This document shows positions 1 to 4,641 of a stretch of DNA of 5,877 bases, piece by piece (position 1 is the first letter of the stretch; each line of letters opens with the position of its first letter). Under the pieces are notes generated by a model. That model saw nothing but the letters and a program-made list of their open reading frames with translations. It did not search any database and had not been told where the DNA came from. A program made the translations under genes and the position numbers. The stretch comes from Thermoplasmata archaeon (lineage in GTDB: Archaea > Thermoplasmatota > Thermoplasmata > Lutacidiplasmatales > UBA184), in the NCBI GenBank assembly GCA_021848165.1, contig JAJZMW010000013.1, positions 1 through 5,877 of the forward strand, given 5' to 3'.

Positions 1-108
1 TGGCCCAGCCCGGTAAGGCGCAGGATTGCTAATCCTGTGGTGATTTCACCTCGGGGGTTCAAAGGAAGGCCGGGCCCTTCCGGTCTTCGGAGACTCCCCC
101 TCCCCGCG
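1..108 (+). tRNA. tRNA-Ser(GCT), 5' partial, intron-containing
   Basis: Serine tRNA reading AGC/AGU codons. The window opens at tRNA position 8, so the 5' acceptor strand lies outside. D stem: 3-6 with 16-19 (a C-A mismatch at 13/22, tolerated in tRNA-Ser); the conserved GG is at 12-13. Anticodon stem: 21-25 with 33-37, loop TTGCTAA, anticodon GCT at 28-30. The long class II variable arm is GGTG(39-42)/CACC(47-50) with loop ATTT. G8 and C52 form the Levitt pair (15-48). The T stem is GGGGG(53-57)/CCCCC(96-100), and the T loop TTCAAA-T is restored only if 64-94 is removed. Positions 101-107 would be the 3' acceptor strand and G108 the discriminator, matching the G73 usual in archaeal tRNA-Ser. 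No CCA is encoded. The 5' two-thirds is very secure; the 3' end depends on the intron model. The 3' half overlaps the minus-strand DUF35 reading frame. Confidence 0.87.
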
Positions 109-438
109 CTCCGGCGCCTCGGCGCTTTCCCCCGGCCGACGGAATCGATAGACTCCCTCGTCCCAGCGGATCTCGACCTCCTGCCCGGGCGCGGGCAGCG
201 CGCCGTCGGCGACGCCTAGGATGCGGATCGCTTCCGCCGCCTCGACCAGCCCCAGCCGATGCGGTGCGCTCCACCCCGCGGCCGGGCTCAGGAGCTCGGT
301 CGCGGCCAGGACGACCCCCCGGTTCGGGATCTCCGCGAGAGGTCCCGGCGCTCCGCCGCACCGCGGGCATGGCCCCGGCGGGGGAAGGAACGGGAGCTCG
401 CACGACGCGCACCGGACGACGACGAGGGAGGCGCTCAT
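46..438 (-). CDS. DUF35-type zinc-ribbon/OB-fold protein (thiolase partner)
   Basis: A 130-residue protein. Cys10-x2-Cys13 and Cys24-x2-Cys27 form a rubredoxin-like zinc ribbon. An OB-fold-like segment follows at about residues 38-97 (NRGVVLAATELL through GQEVEIRWDEGVYRF). This is the DUF35 (DUF35_N plus DUF35_C) architecture. In archaea such proteins sit next to thiolases and, in the mevalonate pathway, bridge acetoacetyl-CoA thiolase and HMG-CoA synthase so that the CoA intermediate is channelled. The ATG overlaps the stop of the upstream thiolase in ATGA (435-438), without a clear Shine-Dalgarno, so translational coupling is likely. The family core ends near residue 98. The last ~32 residues are charged, Pro/Gly/Glu-rich and unlike the family, and about the last 20 are read antisense to the tRNA-Ser 3' half. 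No HMG-CoA synthase is in the window, so the exact pathway is inferred. Family assignment is firm; the tail is less certain as a functional part. Confidence 0.88.
   Translation of the reverse strand: MSASLVVVRCASCELPFLPPPGPCPRCGGAPGPLAEIPNRGVVLAATELLSPAAGWSAPHRLGLVEAAEAIRILGVADGALPAPGQEVEIRWDEGVYRFRRPGESAEAPERGEGESPKTGRARPSFEPPR
64..94 (+). other. Proposed 31-nt archaeal tRNA intron at position 59/60 (T loop)
   Basis: Without this segment the T loop reads TTCAAAT, closed by a perfect GGGGG/CCCCC stem. With it the T arm cannot form. The segment folds by hand into the complete bulge-helix-bulge arrangement. The outer helix is the T stem (53-57/96-100). The 3-nt 3' bulge is A93 C94 T95. The four-position central helix is 58-61 with 89-92 (U-G, U-A, C-G and an A.G mismatch). 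The 3-nt 5' bulge is A62 A63 G64. A nine-pair inner helix joins 65-73 and 80-88 with one G.U. Cutting after the second base of each bulge gives exactly the 63/64 and 94/95 boundaries. The A.G mismatch and the lack of the 5' acceptor strand are the weak points. The alternative is a tRNA truncated at 63, with a chance downstream hairpin. Confidence 0.75.
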
Positions 439-1568
439 CCGGCCCCCGCGGCGAGGATGGTCACGAAGTTGTGCGAGGCGAGCCCCCCGATCGACTGCGC
501 GAGGGCGCGGCGCACCGGACGGGCGATCTGGTGAGCGCCGGCATCCCCCGAGATCTGCTGGGCGATCTCCACGATCTCCGCGAGCCCCGAGACCCCGACC
601 GGATGACCGCGCCCCAGAACGCCGCCGGACGGATTGACCGCCGGTCGCGCGGGCACCGTGGCTTCGTCCTCGGCGAAGTAGCGGGGGGCCTCCTCCGCGC
701 TGGCGAGGCCGAGGTCCTCGAGGTCGATCAGCGCGAACGGGGCGAACGCGTCGTGCACCTCGGCGAGATCGATGTCGCGGGGCCCGATCTCCGCCATCGC
801 GTAGGCCCGCTCGGCGGCCGTCCGCGTCGCGGAGAAGCCCGAGAGGGTGGCCCGATCGACCAGTCGGAAATGATCGAGCCCCTGGCCGAGCCCGCGCACC
901 TGAACGCCGCCCGTTCCCCGCTCGAGCACCACCGCCGCCGCTCCGTCCGAGATGGCGGCGCAGTGGAGGAGCCGGAGGGGAAGGGCGATCGGACGGCTCG
1001 CCGCGACCTCGGCCGCCGTGACCGCCGTGGAAAACTGCGCGTAGGGGTTGCGGGCGGCGGCGCGACGGGCGTGGACGCTCACCGCGTCCAAGACCGCCGG
1101 CGCATGGCCGGTGCGGGCCAGATAGCGCTGCGCGATGAGCGCGGCGAGGCCGGGCATCGTCGCGCCGGCCGCGACCTCCATCGGCGCGAGCGCCCCCGCC
1201 AGCGAACGGGCGACCTCCGCGGTGCGGCGTCCCGTCATCTTCTCGGTGGCGACGACGAGTACGCGGTCGTACCGGGCGCTCTCGAGCGCGAGCGCGCCGA
1301 CCTGGAACGCCGCCGCCCCGGTCGCGGAGGCCGCCTCGACCCGAACGCCGGCGGCCGCCTCGAGCCCGAGCTCCGAGGCGATGCGAGGCACGCCGCTCGC
1401 GCGCTCCTCCAGGGACTCGCCGAGCATGTTGCCGACCACGAGGAGATCGATCGGGCGTCGCCCCACCGCCTCCATCGCTCGGGCGGCCGCGTCGCGGGCC
1501 AATTCGGACGAGCTCTCTTCGCGCCGGCCGAATTTCGTGAGCCCGACCCCCGCGACGCGGACGTTCAC
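435..1568 (-). CDS. Thiolase-family protein (acetyl-CoA acetyltransferase-like) with Ser in place of the nucleophilic Cys
   Basis: A 377-residue cytosolic protein of usual archaeal thiolase length. Family landmarks: N-terminal VAGVGLTKFGRR, the SDGAAAVVLE segment near 207-216, VHDAF with His272, and NPSGGVLGRGHPVGVSG with His322. Archaeal members condense two acetyl-CoA to acetoacetyl-CoA or cleave 3-ketoacyl-CoA. The segment that is normally CASG reads SATG here: Ser81, codon TCC on the minus strand at 1326-1328. The only cysteine in the protein is Cys203, in the LHCAAISDGA stretch, so the classical acyl-thioester nucleophile is missing while both catalytic histidines remain. The start is GTG at 1566-1568, overlapping the upstream stop as GTGA and preceded by a strong purine-rich ribosome site; the frame stays open upstream, but only as antisense to that upstream gene's frame. 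The downstream DUF35 gene overlaps by 4 bp. It may be a low-activity thiolase, a non-condensing acyl-CoA-binding relative or a structural subunit. Confidence 0.9.
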   Translation of the reverse strand: MNVRVAGVGLTKFGRREESSSELARDAAARAMEAVGRRPIDLLVVGNMLGESLEERASGVPRIASELGLEAAAGVRVEAASATGAAAFQVGALALESARYDRVLVVATEKMTGRRTAEVARSLAGALAPMEVAAGATMPGLAALIAQRYLARTGHAPAVLDAVSVHARRAAARNPYAQFSTAVTAAEVAASRPIALPLRLLHCAAISDGAAAVVLERGTGGVQVRGLGQGLDHFRLVDRATLSGFSATRTAAERAYAMAEIGPRDIDLAEVHDAFAPFALIDLEDLGLASAEEAPRYFAEDEATVPARPAVNPSGGVLGRGHPVGVSGLAEIVEIAQQISGDAGAHQIARPVRRALAQSIGGLASHNFVTILAAGAG

Positions 1569-2116
1569 GAGGACCCCTCCCCCACCGGCTCGGTCAAGAA
1601 GCGGAAGGTGCGCAGGAACTGCGACAGCGGCATCCCCGACTCCCAGCGGAGGATCGCGTTGCCGTCGCGGGTCGTCTCGATGGGCGGAAGGCGCCGAGCG
1701 AGCGCGCCCATCATCCCCCCGCTCCCTCCCGGGGTCGCGGAGAAGAGCCGCCAGCATTCTCCATCGCGGTCCCCGATGCGTCGGTAGGCGTAGAGGACCA
1801 TGAGCCCCACCCGCCCCACCGCGGCGCGGTGCGCGGCCAGCTGCTCCGTGGCCCGGCCGCTGTTCGCCGAAAAGCGCACGGTCGGCTCGTGGGAGGCCTT
1901 GACCTCGAGAGGAAAGGCGAACTCGCGGCGCAGGGCGACCAGGTCGAACCCGAGAGATCCGGCGGCGCGGATGACGAGAAACGGTCGCTCGGCGATCCGC
2001 TCGAACTCACCGCGCTCGGTCGGCTCGAGCTGCCGGGCGTAGGTCCGCACGCGCTCGGGGGCCCCCTGCAGGAGGTCTTTGAGCTCCCGCTCGTACGCCG
2101 ACGCGCCCCGCCGCAC
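1565..2116 (-). CDS. Hjc-like PD-(D/E)xK nuclease (archaeal Holliday junction resolvase family)
   Basis: A 183-residue protein. The N terminus RRGASAYERELKDLL with Glu9, followed by IRAAGSLGFDLVAL with Asp58 and FPLEVKA with Glu71-x-Lys73, reproduces the order E...(GS)...D...ExK of archaeal Hjc. Hjc enzymes are metal-dependent homodimers that cut four-way DNA junctions during recombination and fork repair. Gln92 in ATEQLAAH sits where Hjc has its post-motif helix. Typical Hjc is about 120-140 residues. This one is longer, with roughly 20 extra residues between the first helix and the beta core (about 19-45) and a C-terminal extension from about 113. The extension includes a Trp/Phe-containing, Gly-rich stretch (WRLFSATPGGSGG). 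The start is GTG at 2114-2116: an in-frame stop lies five codons upstream, there is no Shine-Dalgarno, and a TATA-like box lies about 27 nt upstream, so it is probably leaderless. It heads the operon with the thiolase and DUF35 genes. It could be a related PD-(D/E)xK nuclease of different specificity. Confidence 0.75.
   Translation of the reverse strand: MRRGASAYERELKDLLQGAPERVRTYARQLEPTERGEFERIAERPFLVIRAAGSLGFDLVALRREFAFPLEVKASHEPTVRFSANSGRATEQLAAHRAAVGRVGLMVLYAYRRIGDRDGECWRLFSATPGGSGGMMGALARRLPPIETTRDGNAILRWESGMPLSQFLRTFRFLTEPVGEGSS
1574..1583 (-). promoter_or_regulatory. Ribosome binding site deciding the GTG start of the thiolase
   Basis: Read on the minus strand this is GGGGGAGGGG. Its GGAGG core lies seven bases before the GTG at 1566-1568. 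It sits inside the last codons of the Hjc-like gene, and it supports internal reinitiation at the GTGA overlap rather than any start further upstream in the open frame. Confidence 0.7.
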
Positions 2117-2139
2117 GCTCGGCCAGTCGCCTCACGGTC

Positions 2140-2146
2140 TATTAAT
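2140..2146. promoter_or_regulatory. Palindromic TATA-like core of a divergent, probably leaderless promoter
   Basis: TATTAAT, containing the perfect palindrome ATTAAT (2141-2146), is a conspicuous AT island in very GC-rich surroundings. Its centre (2143.5) is 27.5 bases from the first base of both the minus GTG (2116) and the plus GTG (2171). Archaeal TATA boxes are centred about 26-28 bases before transcription starts, so both messages would begin at or next to their start codons. Neither start has a Shine-Dalgarno. The 6 bases flanking each side, where BRE would sit, are not clearly purine-rich, so strength and direction cannot be judged. Confidence 0.65.
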
Positions 2147-2170
2147 GGCTCGGCGCGTGTCGCAGCGTCC

Positions 2171-3643
2171 GTGGCCGAAGCGGCGCGCGACGCGCTCTCC
2201 GATATCGACGCGGGCGTCGCGCGCGCGCTCGCCGAGGTGATCGGAGACGCCGACCGCCGCCGCCGGGTCCGCGGCTCGTCGGTCGGTCCCGCGCGATTCC
2301 GCCTCTCCGAGCTTCGCGCGCGCTTGCTGCGGGAGCGCGTCTTTGAGGACCCGACGCGCCTGCTCGGCCGCTTGCGCCGACGGGGACTGCTCGAGGAGGT
2401 CCCCGAGGGCCGCTCGGACAAGAGCTACCTCAGCGCGTACCCGGAGGAGCTGCGGACGTTGCTCCTCGGGGAGCTCGCCCGCGCGGAGGCGGTCGAACCG
2501 CTCGGCATGACCGCGATCCCGGACGAAGCGAGCGAGATCCAGGCGATGGACGCCGAGTTCGTCGCGCATCTCCGCGAGGTCCTCCGCGAGCGCCTGGAGG
2601 AGACCCTCGCGTTCGGCCGCACGTTCGGGATCGAGGAGCTCGCCCGCTACCTGCGCGGTCTCTTCGGGGAGGCCCTCTACTTCGACTCGCTCGTCGCGCT
2701 GCTCCAGCAGTACGCGCTCGCGGACGTCCCGCTGATCGCCCCCACCGGCCGACCGACCGGCTCGACCGGCTTCCACCTCGCGCTCTTCGGCCCGCCCGGC
2801 ACGGGCAAGACGTTCGCCATCGACGACCTCGTCCGGGGGAACCCCCGTCAGGGCGTCCCGGCCCACGGGCTCCCCGGCCGGAACCGCTACTGCGGCGGGA
2901 TCACCCCCGCGCAGTTCCTGCGGGTCGGGGCGTTCTACACCGGGCGGACGTTCAACTTCATCGTCCCCGAGTTCAACGACTGGTTCCGCTACCGCGGGAT
3001 GGTCGAGCCCCTCAAGCTCGTCATGGAACAACGGGAGGTCAAGTGGGAGACGACCTTCGGCACCGTCGGCCCGTACACCTTCCGTTCGTACTTCTCCGTC
3101 AACTACAACGTCCGCACCGTCGGCTCGTCCGACTATTGGACGACGGTCAACGATCCGAACTTTGCCGCGCTCGAGGACCGGATGCTCCTGCGGTTCCACC
3201 CGATGACGAAGGAGCGGTTCCGGGCGGTCGAAGCGAGCGCGGAACGGCTCGATCTCGGGGAGATCGATTTCTCCCGGGCCGGAGCGATCCGGGACCACCT
3301 CACCCTCCTCCACGCCGTCCAGACCCGCCACCCGCTCCTCGCCGGCCGCTTCCGCCCACGCCCGGTCCGGCTCGACCGCGAGCTCTACGGCACCCTGCGC
3401 GAGGTCTCCGAGAAGGCCCTCGGCCGATCCTCGCATCCGAACTTCAGCCCCCGGCTCAAGTCGCGCGCCGTCAAGCTCGCGAGCGCCGCCGCGATGCTGG
3501 CCTACTTCGCATCGCCGGGCGACGCCGAGCTGGGGATCGCTCCGGCCGACGCCGCCTTCGCGCGCCGATTCTACGAGGAGGAGATCCGCTCGCGCGAGGG
3601 CCGGCGCGGGTCGATCGAGGCCGGTCGGGAGCGCGGCGCCTAG
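2171..3643 (+). CDS. AAA+ ATPase with N-terminal helical/winged-helix-like region
   Basis: A 490-residue protein of unassigned role. The P-loop GPPGTGKT is at residues 207-214. The Walker B position is FNFIVPEFNDW (261-271), with Glu267 but Pro266 where an Asp is usual. SVNYN supplies a sensor-1-like Asn (311 or 313). LEDRMLLRF (Arg337, Arg341) resembles the arginine-finger region of MoxR/MCM-like AAA+ proteins. FSPRLKSRAVKLASAAAML (about 430-450) looks like the helical lid. The N-terminal 200 residues are charged and helical, with a possible winged helix at about 36-80 (FRLSELRARLL...LLGRLRRRGLLEEV). No membrane segment is evident. The GTG at 2171 is chosen because it lies about 27 nt from the TATA core. 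The frame is open back to 1829 but there runs antisense to the Hjc-like gene. GTG at 2237 is a later alternative. Its stop shares a CTAG with the convergent zinc-ribbon gene. AAA+ is certain; the subfamily is not. Confidence 0.88.
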   Translation: MAEAARDALSDIDAGVARALAEVIGDADRRRRVRGSSVGPARFRLSELRARLLRERVFEDPTRLLGRLRRRGLLEEVPEGRSDKSYLSAYPEELRTLLLGELARAEAVEPLGMTAIPDEASEIQAMDAEFVAHLREVLRERLEETLAFGRTFGIEELARYLRGLFGEALYFDSLVALLQQYALADVPLIAPTGRPTGSTGFHLALFGPPGTGKTFAIDDLVRGNPRQGVPAHGLPGRNRYCGGITPAQFLRVGAFYTGRTFNFIVPEFNDWFRYRGMVEPLKLVMEQREVKWETTFGTVGPYTFRSYFSVNYNVRTVGSSDYWTTVNDPNFAALEDRMLLRFHPMTKERFRAVEASAERLDLGEIDFSRAGAIRDHLTLLHAVQTRHPLLAGRFRPRPVRLDRELYGTLREVSEKALGRSSHPNFSPRLKSRAVKLASAAAMLAYFASPGDAELGIAPADAAFARRFYEEEIRSREGRRGSIEAGRERGA

Positions 3644-4614
3644 GTCATGACGCGGCCCGAGTGCGCATCGACCAAGAACCGCCGGGTCTCGCCCTTCCGC
3701 TCGAGCACGAACTCCCAGACCGGGGCGTGGAGGAGCTCCCCGTCGCTCACTTCGACCTGCGTTTGGAAGTGGCTGACGAGCCGGTGGCGCTTGTGCGCCG
3801 CCTCCGACTGCAGCTGGGTCACGTAGGCGCGGGCGGAGTTGCGGGCGGCGTCCTCCGTGAGGTCCCCGTTGAGGATCGGGGTGCCGTCCGGCACCTGCTT
3901 GCGGTCGAAGAGACCTCGCTCCGCGAGGGAGAACTGGTAGCTCTTCGGCTGATACGCGCCCATCGCCTTCACGGCGACGACGGGATACTCGTACTGCCCG
4001 GTGATCGTGTCCTGCCGGGTCGGGTTCACGGCCGGCCCCGCCATGATCGGAAGAATGACGGTGTTCTGCCCCCGGTTCATCGCCTCGCCGAGGAGCATGG
4101 AGGCGCCGATCGAGGCGGCGGTCGCTCCGACGCCGACCGCGACGTCCTGATACTGATAGTTCGTGGACGCCGAAACGGGCAGGACCCAGTACGGGACCAT
4201 CGAGAGCTTCTGCGCCGTGACCTTCGACTCCTCGAAGTCCTTGCGATGGAGGAATCCGGTGTCGACGAACGACCGAACGACCCCGAGCGCCGCCTCGGAG
4301 GTGCCGACCTTGACCGTCAACATCGAGTGCTTCGAGATCGACTTCCATCCCTCGCCGCCGAGCGTGACCGACGAGCCGCAGTAGTCGCACGTCACGATCG
4401 CGTCCCCGAACATCGGCTTGAGCGGAGCGCCGCAGGACGGACACTTGAGCTCCTGCACGCCGGCCGGGGCGAGCGCCGGCGGCCGAGGGGCCGACGGGGC
4501 CGCGCCGGACGACCCCGCGGCGCCGGGGCTACCGCCCTCCGGGACCGCGGCGCCGCAGGAGTAGCAGAACTTCGCTCCGTCGGGGAGCTGCGCCCCGCAC
4601 TTGATGCAGAACAT
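3640..4614 (-). CDS. Zinc-ribbon protein with TFIIB-type second ribbon and PepSY-like C terminus (YdjG-like context)
   Basis: A 324-residue protein. The first ribbon is Cys3-x2-Cys6...Cys17-x2-Cys20. A Gly/Ala/Pro/Ser linker (22-52) follows. The second, TFIIB-like ribbon is Cys58-x2-Cys61...Cys76-x2-Cys79. A long central domain includes VPYWVLPVSAS (140-150) and an Ala/Gly-rich, weakly hydrophobic stretch (157-178) that is at best a marginal membrane segment. The C terminus HAPVWEFVLERKGETRRFLVDAHSGRV (296-322) resembles a PepSY-like beta hairpin. It lies 27 bases after the SPFH gene with its own strong ribosome site, so the two are probably cotranscribed. Bacillus YdjG, a zinc-ribbon partner of the SPFH protein YdjI, is a contextual analogue; homology over the central domain is not established. 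The first ribbon closely matches those of the SPFH neighbour, suggesting joint ancestry or a common partner. The function is unknown. The stop overlaps that of the convergent AAA+ gene. Confidence 0.85.
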   Translation of the reverse strand: MFCIKCGAQLPDGAKFCYSCGAAVPEGGSPGAAGSSGAAPSAPRPPALAPAGVQELKCPSCGAPLKPMFGDAIVTCDYCGSSVTLGGEGWKSISKHSMLTVKVGTSEAALGVVRSFVDTGFLHRKDFEESKVTAQKLSMVPYWVLPVSASTNYQYQDVAVGVGATAASIGASMLLGEAMNRGQNTVILPIMAGPAVNPTRQDTITGQYEYPVVAVKAMGAYQPKSYQFSLAERGLFDRKQVPDGTPILNGDLTEDAARNSARAYVTQLQSEAAHKRHRLVSHFQTQVEVSDGELLHAPVWEFVLERKGETRRFLVDAHSGRVMT

Positions 4615-4623
4615 CGTCCTCGG

Positions 4624-4630
4624 ACCTCCC
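4624..4630 (-). promoter_or_regulatory. Strong Shine-Dalgarno of the zinc-ribbon gene
   Basis: GGGAGGT on the minus strand, nine bases before the ATG at 4612-4614, in the 27-base gap after the SPFH stop. It is a near-full match to the archaeal anti-SD and fixes the start. An intra-operon gene with an SD fits a genome that reserves leaderless starts for first genes. Confidence 0.75.
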
Positions 4631-4641
4631 GTTGGTGGAGT

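Noticed and set aside
64..94. A tRNA disrupted by element integration, or a factor-independent terminator after a truncated tRNA
   Set aside because: Integrations normally leave the tRNA 3' end duplicated, not missing. No integrase or repeat is seen, the hairpin has no T tract, and the T arm and discriminator reappear right after the hairpin.
264..1787. A 507-codon plus-strand open frame across the thiolase and DUF35 region
   Set aside because: Its product is Arg/Gly-rich with no recognisable motif, and it lies antisense to two clear family genes. Long antisense frames are expected at this GC content.
1829..2170. The upstream in-frame extension of the AAA+ gene
   Set aside because: It would overlap the Hjc-like gene antisense and pass through the promoter. 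The translated stretch lacks family similarity, and GTG 2171 is correctly spaced from the TATA core.
2132..4444. A 770-codon minus-strand open frame across the AAA+ gene
   Set aside because: It is antisense to the P-loop ATPase and out of frame with the zinc-ribbon gene. The product is Arg/Asp/Glu-rich low complexity, consistent with a GC-driven shadow.
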